Source: Stappia sp. (GTDB lineage Bacteria > Pseudomonadota > Alphaproteobacteria > Rhizobiales > Stappiaceae). From it: a stretch of DNA of 64,000 nt. Of this stretch, positions 43,271-52,152 are shown in pieces. The notes below the pieces were generated by a model. That model made no database searches and was not told the DNA's origin. It saw nothing but the letters and a program-made list of their open reading frames with translations. Location of the stretch: positions 62,001 to 126,000 of the forward strand of contig PBLF01000028.1 of the NCBI GenBank assembly GCA_002722295.1, written 5' to 3'. How positions within the stretch are numbered: the first letter of the stretch is position 1; the number at the start of each line of letters is the position of its first letter. A program made the position numbers and the translations under genes.

Positions 43271-44266
43271 ATGCTCGAGAACCTGGTCGGGTTGGATATT
43301 GCCGTCATCGTCTTGTTCGTGCTGGCGGTTCTGGTCGTCATCGCCGGCGTCAAGACGGTGCCCCAGGGCTTCGACTACACGATCGAACGCTTCGGCCGCT
43401 ATCGGCGCACGCTGCGCCCGGGGCTCAACTTCATCGTGCCCTTCGTCGATCGGGTCGGCCACAAGATCAACATGATGGAGCAGGTCCTCGACGTGCCCTC
43501 GCAGGAGGTGATCACGCGGGACAACGCCACCATCACGGCGGACGGCGTGACCTTCTACCAGGTCCTGGACGCGCCGCGCGCCGCCTATGAGGTTCTGGGG
43601 CTCGAGAACGCCATCCTCAATCTCACCATGACCAACATCCGCTCGGTCATGGGCTCCATGGATCTCGACGAACTCCTGTCCAATCGCGACGAGATCAACG
43701 CCCGGCTGCTCAGGGTCGTGGATGCGGCGGCAAGCCCCTGGGGCGTGAAGATGACGCGCATCGAGATCAAGGACATCACCCCGCCCCGGGATCTGGTCGA
43801 GGCCATGGGCCGGCAGATGAAGGCCGAGCGCGAGAAGCGCGCGGCGATCCTGGAAGCGGAAGGCAAGCGCCAGTCGGAGATCCTGCAGGCGGAAGGCGAG
43901 AAACAGTCGCTTATCCTGGAGGCCGAAGGGCGCCGCGAGGCGGCCTTCCGCGACGCGGAGGCGCGCGAGCGTTCCGCCGAGGCCGAGGCCAGGGCGACGG
44001 AGATGGTCAGCAAGGCGATCGCCGAGGGCGACATGCAGGCGATCAACTATTTCGTCGCCAACAAGTACGTCGAGGCGCTCGGATCCTTCGCCAAGTCGCC
44101 CAACCAGAAGCTTCTCATCCTGCCGACGGAAACGACCTCCGTGCTCGGGTCCCTCACCGGTATCGCGGAGATCGCCAAGGAAGCCTTCGGAACCGGCGGC
44201 GAGCGCACGCGGCGCGGCGCGGTGCCGCCCGCCGGTGGCCGTCCCGTCCCGCGCGACGAGGACTGA
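43271..44266 (+). CDS. SPFH/band 7 membrane protein (stomatin/QmcA-like)
   Basis: The 331-residue protein has an N-terminal membrane anchor ([20 protein letters not shown]), a band 7 domain ([19 protein letters not shown], then [21 protein letters not shown]), a long charged coiled coil with repeats such as [17 protein letters not shown] (about 200-245), and a C-terminal hydrophobic-proline tail. Such proteins form membrane microdomain scaffolds and help protease or respiratory complexes. The NfeD gene follows after three bases, the usual pair. ATG 43271 lies behind GGAGGG. Confidence 0.92.
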   Translation: MLENLVGLDIAVIVLFVLAVLVVIAGVKTVPQGFDYTIERFGRYRRTLRPGLNFIVPFVDRVGHKINMMEQVLDVPSQEVITRDNATITADGVTFYQVLDAPRAAYEVLGLENAILNLTMTNIRSVMGSMDLDELLSNRDEINARLLRVVDAAASPWGVKMTRIEIKDITPPRDLVEAMGRQMKAEREKRAAILEAEGKRQSEILQAEGEKQSLILEAEGRREAAFRDAEARERSAEAEARATEMVSKAIAEGDMQAINYFVANKYVEALGSFAKSPNQKLLILPTETTSVLGSLTGIAEIAKEAFGTGGERTRRGAVPPAGGRPVPRDED

Positions 44267-44269
44267 GCC

Positions 44270-44728
44270 ATGATCGTGCAGAAGCTGATCGGCGAACTGG
44301 GTCCCTGGCTCTGGTGGATCGTCGGCCTGCTGCTCCTCGGGCTGGAGGTGCTGGCGCCCGGCACCTTCTTCCTGTGGTTCGGGCTGTCGGCGCTGGTGGT
44401 CGGCACGCTGGCGATCTTCGTCGAGATGGCCTGGCAGGTGGAGATCGTTCTCTTCGGCGTTCTGTCGCTGGCAAGCCTGCTCGTCGGGCGCCGGCTCATG
44501 CGCGACACGGGCAAGGGCGAGGGCGATCCGGGGCTGAACCGGCGCGGCGCGCGCCTGATCGGACAGACGCATCGGCTGCGCGAGGCGATGACCGACGGGG
44601 CGGGGCGTCTCGTGATCGACGACAGCGTCTGGCGGGTGCGTGGCGGGGACTACCCGGCCGGAACCCTGGTGCGAATCACCGAGGTCGACGGCGCGACGCT
44701 GGTGGTCGAGCCGGTCGAGGCGCCCTGA
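44270..44728 (+). CDS. NfeD-like membrane protein
   Basis: The 152-residue protein has three hydrophobic segments (about 8-30, 35-55 and 60-78) and a C-terminal OB-fold domain with RRGARLIGQTHRLREAM and GVVWRVRGG-like strands (DSVWRVRGGDYPAGTLVRI). This is the short NfeD form without a ClpP-type protease domain. It works with the SPFH protein encoded three bases upstream in membrane organisation. It is the last gene of that pair and converges with the motB gene. Confidence 0.9.
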   Translation: MIVQKLIGELGPWLWWIVGLLLLGLEVLAPGTFFLWFGLSALVVGTLAIFVEMAWQVEIVLFGVLSLASLLVGRRLMRDTGKGEGDPGLNRRGARLIGQTHRLREAMTDGAGRLVIDDSVWRVRGGDYPAGTLVRITEVDGATLVVEPVEAP

Positions 44729-44761
44729 CGGGATGCCCCGGGCGCGCCCGGAGCGTTCCGC

Positions 44762-45616
44762 TCAGGGCGTGTGGCCGAGCGGCAGCGGCGGATCCTCCCG
44801 CATGAGCAGGATGCCGATGCGGCGGTTGGCGGCCAGATAGGGATCGTTGGGGAACAGCGGCTCGGTGTCGGCCTTGCCCACGACGCCGAAGAAGCGTTCG
44901 GAGGAAATGCCGTAGTCCGACAGGATCTGCCGGGCGGCGTTGGCGCGGTCCGCCGACAGCTCCCAATTGGTGTACCCCGGGTTCGAGGCCATGCCGCCGG
45001 ACGTGGTGTGGCCGGTGATCTGGATGCGGTTCGGCATTCTGGCGAGGACGGGCGCCATCTTGGCCAGCAGGCGATGGGTGATCTCGTAGGGATACTTGGA
45101 CCCTTCGGGGAACATCGAGCGCCCGTCCTGGTCGACCAGCGTGATGTTCAGGCCCTCGTCGGTCTCCTCCAGGATGATGTTGGAGGACACCTCGGTGATG
45201 TCCGGCATCTCCTGCCAGGCCTGACGCAGAGACGCGGCGGCGGTCGCGAACTGGCGCGGTGTCTCCACGTCTGTCTCGCGCACCTCGTGCGTGTTGGCTT
45301 CCGCCCCCTGCTTCTGGCGCTGGTTGTGATCGTCGGTGGCGAAGTCCGATTCCTTCTCGTTCTGGACCTGCGAGACTTCCTTCATGTACTCGCGGACGGG
45401 GATGCCCTCGATCTCCATGATGCCGTTGCGCCGTGAGGTCTCCTTCACGCCGAAGGCCTCGCGCATGGAGCCGGCGACGACTTGCAGTTTCTGCTTGTCC
45501 TGGATCGAGAAGGAGATGATGAGCACGAAGAAGCAGACGAGCAGCGACATCAGGTCAGCGAATGTGACCAGCCATTCCGGGGCGCCGCCGCCGCCTGCCT
45601 GCTTTTTCTTGGCCAT
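44762..45616 (-). CDS. motB: MotB-type stator protein, OmpA domain
   Basis: The 284-residue protein has a short Lys-rich lead, one membrane helix WLVTFADLMSLLVCFFVLI with the ion-conducting Asp21, then a plug region and a periplasmic OmpA-like peptidoglycan-binding domain (IQITGHTTSGGMASN, TNWELSADRANAARQIL, NDPYLAANRRIGILL). It pairs with the MotA/PomA gene to power the flagellar motor. The upstream start of motA is 25 bases away in operon order. No other flagellar gene is in the window. Confidence 0.92.
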   Translation of the reverse strand: MAKKKQAGGGGAPEWLVTFADLMSLLVCFFVLIISFSIQDKQKLQVVAGSMREAFGVKETSRRNGIMEIEGIPVREYMKEVSQVQNEKESDFATDDHNQRQKQGAEANTHEVRETDVETPRQFATAAASLRQAWQEMPDITEVSSNIILEETDEGLNITLVDQDGRSMFPEGSKYPYEITHRLLAKMAPVLARMPNRIQITGHTTSGGMASNPGYTNWELSADRANAARQILSDYGISSERFFGVVGKADTEPLFPNDPYLAANRRIGILLMREDPPLPLGHTP

Positions 45617-45640
45617 GGCCTGAGGACCCCTTTCCCGCCG

Positions 45641-46408
45641 TCAGGCGGCTTCGGCGAAGTCGGCGCGAACCTTCTCCGGCAAATAGGCGATGAGCATGTC
45701 GCGGATAAGCGCGGGGCTCTTGTTCTGGCGGATCTGCAGGACGCCGTCGATGACCAGGGTCTGGTTGACCTCCTCGGTATCGAACTTGGAGTCGAGCTTG
45801 TCGACGATGGGCAGGCAGATCACGTTCGAGATCAGCGCGCCGTAGAGGGTCGTCAGCAGGGCGATGGCCATGGACGGGCCGATGGTGGAGGGGTCGTCCA
45901 TGGTCGCGAGCATCTGCACGAGGCCGACCAGCGTTCCGATCATGCCGAAAGCGGGGGCCGAGTCGCCGAGCGCCTTGAACACCTTCTTGCCCTCGCCGAG
46001 CCGGTCGAGGAAGAGGTCGCGCTCGCGCTCCATGGTCTCCTTGATGAAGTCCATCTCGTAGCCGTCGGCGATGTACTGCACGCCCTTGGCGAGCGTCGCA
46101 TCGCTCACCTCGACGTTCTCGAGCCCCAGCGGCCCGGATTTGCGAACGGTGTCGGCGAGGCGGGTGATCTCCTCGATCAGGTCGCGCGGGCTGGTCTTCT
46201 TGTGGGTGAAGGCGACCTTGCTGCCCACCACGAAGGCGCTGCCTATGCCGGCCAGCGGAAAACGCACCAAGGTTGCGGCAAGACCGCCGCCGATCACGAT
46301 CAGGACGGAGGGAACGTCGATGAACTGCGTGAGATTGCCGCCGAGCATGATCGCGATGACCACAATCACGAAGGCGGCAATGATGCCGATGATCGATCCA
46401 AGATCCAT
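45641..46408 (-). CDS. motA: MotA/PomA-type flagellar stator protein
   Basis: The 255-residue protein has four helices (about 5-25, 32-50, 150-170 and 185-205) and a cytoplasmic loop with EITRLADTVRKSGPLGLE. GDSAPAFGMIGTLVGLVQML carries the conserved Pro and Gly, and MAIALLTTLYGALISNVICLPI the last helix pair. It looks like the PomA kind rather than the longer proton MotA, so sodium coupling is possible. motB lies directly downstream on the same strand. The two together form the stator. Confidence 0.9.
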   Translation of the reverse strand: MDLGSIIGIIAAFVIVVIAIMLGGNLTQFIDVPSVLIVIGGGLAATLVRFPLAGIGSAFVVGSKVAFTHKKTSPRDLIEEITRLADTVRKSGPLGLENVEVSDATLAKGVQYIADGYEMDFIKETMERERDLFLDRLGEGKKVFKALGDSAPAFGMIGTLVGLVQMLATMDDPSTIGPSMAIALLTTLYGALISNVICLPIVDKLDSKFDTEEVNQTLVIDGVLQIRQNKSPALIRDMLIAYLPEKVRADFAEAA

Positions 46409-46535
46409 GGGACTACCACTCTATGGCCGCTACGCGCCGAACTTGTCTGGTGGCAGCGATCATAGGCGGCTGTGGCTAACCAAACCCTAATCACCCCACG
46501 GAAGGCGGTGAACGGGAGAGGAGCCTCGTCGCGGA

Positions 46536-47612
46536 TCAGGCGACGCCGTGGCGCAGCAGGTCGTGCAGGTGGATGATGCCAAGCGGCTTGCGGCCGTCGA
46601 CCACGAAGACCGAGGTGATGGAGGCGGAGTTGATGAACTCCATCGCCGAGGCGACCAGCATGTCGGGCGGGATGGTCTTGGGCGCGCGTGTCATCACGTC
46701 GGCCGCGGTCTTGTCGAGGAAGTCCGGCGACAGATGCCGGCGCAGGTCACCGTCGGTGATGACGCCGACGAGCTCGCCGGCCTCGTCGACGATGCCCAGG
46801 ACGCCGAAGCCCTTCTGCGAGATGAGGACGATCGCGTCGCTCATGGCCATGCCGGTGTGGGCAAGCGGAAGCCGCTCGTCGCGGTGCATGATGTCGCGGG
46901 CGTGCAGCAGGCTGGCGCCGAGCCGGCCACCGGGGTGATAGACCTTGAAATCCTGGGCGGTGAAACCGCGACTCTCGAGCAGGGCGATGGCGATGGCATC
47001 GCCCATGGCCATCTGCAGCACCGTGGAGGTGGTCGGCGCGAGCCCGTGCGGGCAGGCCTCCTCCACGCGCGGCAGCGCGAGAACGATGTCGGCCGCTTTG
47101 CCGAGCGCGCTTTCGCTGCGCGACGTGATGGCGACCAGCGGCACCTTGAAGCGGCGGGTATAGGCGAGGGTGGCGGCGAGCTCCTGGGTCTCGCCGGACC
47201 ACGACAGCGCGATCACAACGTCCTCGTCCGTGATCATGCCGAGATCGCCATGACTCGCTTCCGTCGCATGGACGAAGAAGGACGGTGTGCCGGTCGAGGC
47301 CAGCGTCGCGGCGATCTTGGCGCCGACGTGGCCGCTCTTGCCGATGCCGGTGATGATCACGCGCCCGCGTGCCTGCGAGATCGTCTCGATGGTGCGTCCG
47401 AACGGTTCGGAGAGGCCGTTGGCAAGGGCGTCGCGAAGCGCCTGCATGCCCGCGATTTCCGTCTCGATCGTGCGCAGGGCCGAGGCCTGGGCAAGTGTCA
47501 CGCCGCCGGCCGGGGAGGCGGGGCGGGCGGACGTCTGCTGGGTGGAAGTCTGCGGAGTGGAAGTCTGGGGGGAAGTGTCCACGGTGACGCTCGTCGCTTC
47601 TGACCGGATCAT
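46536..47612 (-). CDS. kdsD: Arabinose-5-phosphate isomerase (KdsD/KpsF family)
   Basis: The 358-residue protein has an SIS sugar-isomerase domain (about 45-200; VIITGIGKSGHVGAKIAATL, FVHATEASHGDLGMI, ALSWSGETQEL) and two CBS domains (ARDIMHRDERLPL and AADVMTRAPKTI to the end). It converts ribulose-5-phosphate to arabinose-5-phosphate, the first step of KDO synthesis for lipopolysaccharide. Residues 13-33 are a Thr/Gln/Ser-rich tract (TSPQTSTPQTSTQQTSARP) encoded by short near-repeats (47532-47580), so the start is less certain; a later start is possible. The OM-barrel gene is divergent from it. Confidence 0.92.
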   Translation of the reverse strand: MIRSEATSVTVDTSPQTSTPQTSTQQTSARPASPAGGVTLAQASALRTIETEIAGMQALRDALANGLSEPFGRTIETISQARGRVIITGIGKSGHVGAKIAATLASTGTPSFFVHATEASHGDLGMITDEDVVIALSWSGETQELAATLAYTRRFKVPLVAITSRSESALGKAADIVLALPRVEEACPHGLAPTTSTVLQMAMGDAIAIALLESRGFTAQDFKVYHPGGRLGASLLHARDIMHRDERLPLAHTGMAMSDAIVLISQKGFGVLGIVDEAGELVGVITDGDLRRHLSPDFLDKTAADVMTRAPKTIPPDMLVASAMEFINSASITSVFVVDGRKPLGIIHLHDLLRHGVA

Positions 47613-47707
47613 GCCCCCTCATACGCGCCTTGCGGGGGGACGGCAAGCATCGTGCTCCCCGGTTTGCGGCCACACGATGGCCCGGCGTGCGATGTCGGGC
47701 TCAACGC

Positions 47708-47725
47708 TCCGTTAACCTTAACGGA
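47708..47725. promoter_or_regulatory. Palindrome TCCGTTAA-CC-TTAACGGA
   Basis: Two perfect 8-bp arms with a two-base centre lie 21 bases before the proposed start of the OM-barrel gene and between divergent kdsD and that gene. TTAACC half-sites recur in alphaproteobacterial cell-cycle promoters, but the spacing differs from the CtrA consensus TTAA-N7-TTAA. The factor is unknown. Confidence 0.45.
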
Positions 47726-47745
47726 TCATTGTCGCAGGAAGAAAT

Positions 47746-49365
47746 GTGCGGGCCGCCCCCGTACCCAGACGACGCTCGTGCAACGGTTCCCAGATGTCGC
47801 GTTCCGGCTCCCTGATGCTGCTTATCCTGGCCGGCCTTGCCGTGGCCGCGCCCGCGCATGCGCAGCAGGCGGTCTCCGGAAGCGGATTTGGCGACGGCCC
47901 GGCGGGCCCGCGTTCCGACACCTTCATGCGCGGTGACCCTTTCGGCCAGTCCGATCCGGGCCTTGTCGAGGGGACACAGGACGAGGGGGCGGCGGACGCC
48001 GATGCCAGTTCCTTCGGCAACAGTGGTTCAAGCGATGCCGGAGCCGCCGACCCGCTTGCTGGCACGGCGCCGCGCGGTACCATCGACGGGCTCGCGGCCG
48101 GCGCGGGCGAGGAGGCCATTCCGCTTGCCGATACGCGGCGGGCCCAGCCGATCCAGCCCTTTTCCGAGCGCCTGAGGGCGGTCTCGCGCCGCGCGCCGCT
48201 CGGCGGAGGCGGCAACCCGGATGCCCTTGTCTTCGACGGCGACACGACGCGCGATGCCCCGCGCGGCATTCGGCTTGGCTCGTTCCTGCTCTATCCCGAG
48301 CTGTATACGGGCCTTGGCTGGTCCAGCAACCGGGCGGGCGATGCCTCCGGGTCGTCGGGAAGCGAGTATCGCATCGCTCCGAGCCTGCGGCTCCAGTCCG
48401 ACTGGTCGCGCCACAGCCTCGGCGTCAACCTGCGGGGCAGCTATACCGGCTATCCCGCGAGTTCCCTGACGGGCGATCCCAATGTCACCGCCGACGCCCT
48501 GCTGCGGCTGGAGATGAGCGAGCGCACCGAACTCGACGTGGAAGGCAGCTACGGGCTGTCCATGGAGGACCGTGGCACGGCGGAATCGAGCGGTGGCGAC
48601 CAGAACATCCACCAGGTGGGCGCCGGGCTCGCCCTGCGCCGGCAGATCGGCCTGTTCGGGGCCGAGCTGCGCGGGCGCGTCGACAGCACCCACTACAGCG
48701 GCATAGACGGGGCCTCTTCCCAGACCGACCGTGACAATGCGCTGTTCACCGGAACCTTGCGGGTGGAAACCAACACGGGCGCCACGCTTCAGCCGTATGC
48801 GGAGGCGAGCCTCCTCAAGCGGCGTTACTTCGACCGCTGCGACAATGCGGTGACCTGCGTCGATCGCGACTCGACCGGCTATGCGTTGCGGGCCGGCGTC
48901 GGGTTCGATACGGGGGGCAAGCTTTCCGGCGACCTGGCGCTTGGCTGGCGCAGCGAGACGCTGAAGGACAAGAGCCTCGCGCGACTCGAGGGTCTTACGG
49001 TCGACGGGTCGCTGGTGTGGTCGCCGGCACGGCTGACGACGGTGACCGGGCTGGTCAACACGACCCTTTCGCCCTCGGATATTGCCGGGACGCCGGGGTC
49101 GGTCACATATTCGGGAGACCTGCGCATCGCCCAGGGCTTCTCGGACGCGCTGACGGGCGAGGTGGGCGCCGGCTATTCGCGCACCGACTACGCGGGCATC
49201 TCGCTCACCGAGCAGGAGGCGCGCGCCACCTCGGCCCTGACCTACGCGCTGACCTCCAGCATCGCGTTGCAGGGACGCTACACGTTCCGCCGGTTCTCCT
49301 CGACGACGCCGGGAGCCGGCTACAGCGCGAGCGAGATCGAGGCGGGCCTGAGGTTCCGCCGCTAA
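47746..49365 (+). CDS. Outer membrane beta-barrel protein
   Basis: The 539-residue protein has a signal peptide (GSLMLLILAGLAVAAPAHA), a Gly/Ser/Ala/Asp-rich N-terminal domain of about 130 residues, then a repeated pattern of alternating hydrophobic and polar strands ending in ...IEAGLRFRR. This is typical of 14-16-strand barrels in alphaproteobacteria. The start is uncertain: GTG 47746 has a GGAAG motif, ATG 47794 would give a shorter signal. It starts divergently from kdsD. It is often annotated as a barrel porin or exopolysaccharide-related protein; function unknown. Confidence 0.8.
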   Translation: MRAAPVPRRRSCNGSQMSRSGSLMLLILAGLAVAAPAHAQQAVSGSGFGDGPAGPRSDTFMRGDPFGQSDPGLVEGTQDEGAADADASSFGNSGSSDAGAADPLAGTAPRGTIDGLAAGAGEEAIPLADTRRAQPIQPFSERLRAVSRRAPLGGGGNPDALVFDGDTTRDAPRGIRLGSFLLYPELYTGLGWSSNRAGDASGSSGSEYRIAPSLRLQSDWSRHSLGVNLRGSYTGYPASSLTGDPNVTADALLRLEMSERTELDVEGSYGLSMEDRGTAESSGGDQNIHQVGAGLALRRQIGLFGAELRGRVDSTHYSGIDGASSQTDRDNALFTGTLRVETNTGATLQPYAEASLLKRRYFDRCDNAVTCVDRDSTGYALRAGVGFDTGGKLSGDLALGWRSETLKDKSLARLEGLTVDGSLVWSPARLTTVTGLVNTTLSPSDIAGTPGSVTYSGDLRIAQGFSDALTGEVGAGYSRTDYAGISLTEQEARATSALTYALTSSIALQGRYTFRRFSSTTPGAGYSASEIEAGLRFRR

Positions 49366-49475
49366 CACGAGGCGGCCCGCACGAGGGCCGCGAGATCACG
49401 GGGCGCCGGGGGGCGCTGCCGGGACGGACCCCGAACGGGAGCGGTTCGTCCAGGAGGGGATAACCAGGAGTATCC

Positions 49476-50744
49476 ATGCGCAATCTGCCGCGTCCGTCCA
49501 TGACACGCGACATCACGACACGCGCGGCGCAGGCGCCGCGAGCCCTGCGTATGCTGGCCCGGGCCGGGCTTGCGCTTGTCGTGGCCTTCACGCTTGGCGC
49601 GGCTCAGCCCGCGCACGCCGATGCCGCCTTCGACCGCTGGGTGGAGAATTTCTGGCCGCAGGCGCGGGCCGCCGGCGTCAGCCGCGACACCTATCGTCGC
49701 GCATTCGCCAACGTCACGCCGGACCCCGACACCCTGCGCCTTATGGACAAGCAGTCGGAGTTCGTGAAGCCGATCTTCGAGTATCTCGACACCGCCGTTT
49801 CCGACAATCGCGTGGAGACCGGCCGGGAGATGCTGCAGACCTATGCCCGCGAACTGGCCGCGATCGAGCGCCATTTCGGCGTGCAGAAGGAAGTGGTCGT
49901 CGCCATCTGGGGCATGGAAACCAACTACGGCAAGTTCATGGGCAAGCACTATGTGGTGCGTGCCCTGGCGACGCTGGCCTATGCCGCGCCCCGGCGGAAG
50001 GAGTTCTGGCGCTCCGAACTGATCACGGCGTTGAAGATCATCGATGCCGGTCATGTCAGTCCGGAGAACATGGAAGGCTCCTGGGCGGGCGCCATGGGCC
50101 ACACCCAGTTCATGCCCTCGAGCTGGCGGCGGTACTCGGCCGACTATGACGGCGACGGCCGTCGCGACATCTGGACCAACATTCCGGATGCACTGTCCTC
50201 CTCCGCCAACTACCTCAAGGAGCACGGCTGGCAGACCGGCAAGACCTGGGGCTACGAGGTTGTTCTGCCGCGCGGCTTCGACTATTCGCTCGCGGAGACG
50301 GAAAAGACCCTGGGCGAATGGGCGCGGATCGGTGTCAGCCGGCCCAACGGTCGCGGCTTCCCGCGTCCCTCGGACGATGCGGAACTGATCCTTCCCGCGG
50401 GAGCATCGGGTCCGGCCTTTCTGATGCTGCGCAATTTCTTCGTCATCAAGCGCTACAACAACGCCACCGCCTATGCGCTCGCTGTCGGTCATCTCGCCGA
50501 CCGGGTGCGTGGCGGCGGGCCGTTCGTGCACGAGTGGGACCGCAGCGCGCTGCCGCTCAACCGCAGCGAGGTGAAGGAACTCCAGAACCTGCTCAACCGG
50601 CGCGGCTACTCGGTCGGGACCGCGGACGGCATGGCCGGTCCGGCGACACGGCGCGGCATTCGTGCCTTCCAGCGGGCCATCGGCGTCATTCCCGACGGCT
50701 TCGCCTCGCAGCGGCTTCTGGCGCGCGTGCGCGCCGGGCGCTGA
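49476..50744 (+). CDS. Lytic murein transglycosylase (MltB-type) with peptidoglycan-binding domain
   Basis: The 422-residue protein has a hydrophobic N-terminal signal (LARAGLALVVAFTLGAAQPA), a transglycosylase domain with catalytic Glu148 in IWGMETNYGKF, the motifs GAMGHTQFMPSSW and YLKEHGWQTG, and a C-terminal peptidoglycan-binding domain (355-415, LQNLLNRRGYSVGTADGMAG). It cleaves the MurNAc-GlcNAc bond with formation of anhydro sugar in the periplasm. There is no lipobox at the cleavage site, so it should be a soluble periplasmic form. It is followed by the SGNH-like gene on the same strand. Confidence 0.92.
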   Translation: MRNLPRPSMTRDITTRAAQAPRALRMLARAGLALVVAFTLGAAQPAHADAAFDRWVENFWPQARAAGVSRDTYRRAFANVTPDPDTLRLMDKQSEFVKPIFEYLDTAVSDNRVETGREMLQTYARELAAIERHFGVQKEVVVAIWGMETNYGKFMGKHYVVRALATLAYAAPRRKEFWRSELITALKIIDAGHVSPENMEGSWAGAMGHTQFMPSSWRRYSADYDGDGRRDIWTNIPDALSSSANYLKEHGWQTGKTWGYEVVLPRGFDYSLAETEKTLGEWARIGVSRPNGRGFPRPSDDAELILPAGASGPAFLMLRNFFVIKRYNNATAYALAVGHLADRVRGGGPFVHEWDRSALPLNRSEVKELQNLLNRRGYSVGTADGMAGPATRRGIRAFQRAIGVIPDGFASQRLLARVRAGR

Positions 50745-50850
50745 GCGCCCCACGGATCGTGACGTGACCGGAACGCGCGGCCGGCTTGGACCGGGCCGCG
50801 CGTTTCGGGTATGGTCGCGGCTGACGGAAACGGGCCATGATGGAACGGCG

Positions 50851-52050
50851 ATGAACGGCGTATCCGGGATCACCACAGCGACGATGCGAGGCGCAGGGGC
50901 TGCACGGATGGCGGGGGCGCATGTCCTGCGCCGGACGCTTGCCGCCATCCTCGTGGTGGCGCTCGCCATCTGCGGGCTGACGTTCGCAGCGCCGGTCCTT
51001 TCGACACCGGCGCAGGCGCAGAACGGGCGTCCGATCGTGCAGCCGGGCGACTCGGGCACCAGCAGCTTTCATCCGCTCTCGCCGCTTCTGCGCCTCTTTG
51101 GCGTGGAGAAGCGCGGCCGCACGCGGTTGAAGGAGCGCAAGAGCGAGCGTCAGTCCCGGCAGCCGCGCGAGCCGGTGAAACCGGTGATCGTGGAGGTGCC
51201 CAAGGAAGCGGACGCCCGGGTCATTCTCGTCGTCGGCGATGCGCTGGCGGGGGAACTGGCGGAAGGGCTCGAGGCCACCTACGCGGAGGTTCCCTCCGTG
51301 CGCGTCGACAAGCTCGTCATTGACGACGCGAGCCTCACGGAGCCCGGCCTGACGCCGCTTGACGACCGGCTGCGCGCGGTGCTGCAGGGCCGCAAGGTGG
51401 CTGTCGTGGTGACGCTGATCGGATCGCGCGACGTGCGGGCGATCGCGCAGGGCGCCAATGAGGCGGCGTTTCGCAGCGAGACATGGGATGCGCTTTATGC
51501 GCGGCGTATCGACCAGCTCCTGGCGTCGGCTCGCATCTTGCGCACGCCGCTCGTCTGGGTCGGGCTGCCGCCCCCTTCCGGGCAGGCCAAGCGCGCCGAC
51601 TTCGGCCATGTGAACACGCTCGCCAAGGCTCGGGTCGAGGCCAACAATGCCATCTATGTGGATGTGTGGGACGTGTTCCTCGACGAGAACGGCGGATACA
51701 CGTCCTACGGACCCGACGTCGAGGGCAAGCGCCGCCGCCTGCGCGACGGCGATGGTGTCGGGTTCACATGGCACGGCAAGCGCAAGCTCGCCTTCTTTGC
51801 CGAGCGCGCCGTGGCGCGCATCCTGGGCTCGTCCGGCGCGAACGCCTTCGAGGGCGTGGAGGACGATCCCAATTTCATCGTCCTCACCGGGCGTCTGGGC
51901 TCGCCCGAGACCGAACTTGCGGGTGGAGAAGACGCGCGCAACGAGCCGGTGGCCGAGACGCCCCAGTACCAGCTTATCGTTCAGGGAGAGCCTCTCCCGT
52001 TCGCGCAGGGGCGCGTCGATGATTTCCGGGATGCCGAGGCGGCACCCTGA
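50851..52050 (+). CDS. SGNH/DUF459-like exported protein lacking the serine nucleophile
   Basis: The 399-residue protein has an N-terminal hydrophobic signal (RRTLAAILVVALAICGLTFA), a basic linker (RRGRTRLKERKSER), then a GDSL-like domain. Block I reads VVGDALAGELAEGL where the catalytic Ser would be expected in GDSL. The central LIGSRDVRAI, VWVGLPPPSG and the C-terminal GFTWHGKRKLAFF are recognisable. The missing serine suggests a non-hydrolytic or altered function. DUF459 relatives of rhizobia may act in envelope polysaccharide modification. ATG 50851 lies 106 bases after the transglycosylase gene. Confidence 0.8.
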   Translation: MNGVSGITTATMRGAGAARMAGAHVLRRTLAAILVVALAICGLTFAAPVLSTPAQAQNGRPIVQPGDSGTSSFHPLSPLLRLFGVEKRGRTRLKERKSERQSRQPREPVKPVIVEVPKEADARVILVVGDALAGELAEGLEATYAEVPSVRVDKLVIDDASLTEPGLTPLDDRLRAVLQGRKVAVVVTLIGSRDVRAIAQGANEAAFRSETWDALYARRIDQLLASARILRTPLVWVGLPPPSGQAKRADFGHVNTLAKARVEANNAIYVDVWDVFLDENGGYTSYGPDVEGKRRRLRDGDGVGFTWHGKRKLAFFAERAVARILGSSGANAFEGVEDDPNFIVLTGRLGSPETELAGGEDARNEPVAETPQYQLIVQGEPLPFAQGRVDDFRDAEAAP

Positions 52051-52152
52051 GGCAACCAGGGCGGGTGGTCGATCCGGCCGCGTCGCGGGTTTTCTCTTTT
52101 TTCATGTTTGTCGGCCAGTTTTCGGGAACGAGTGTTTTCCAAGGTCGAGCTC

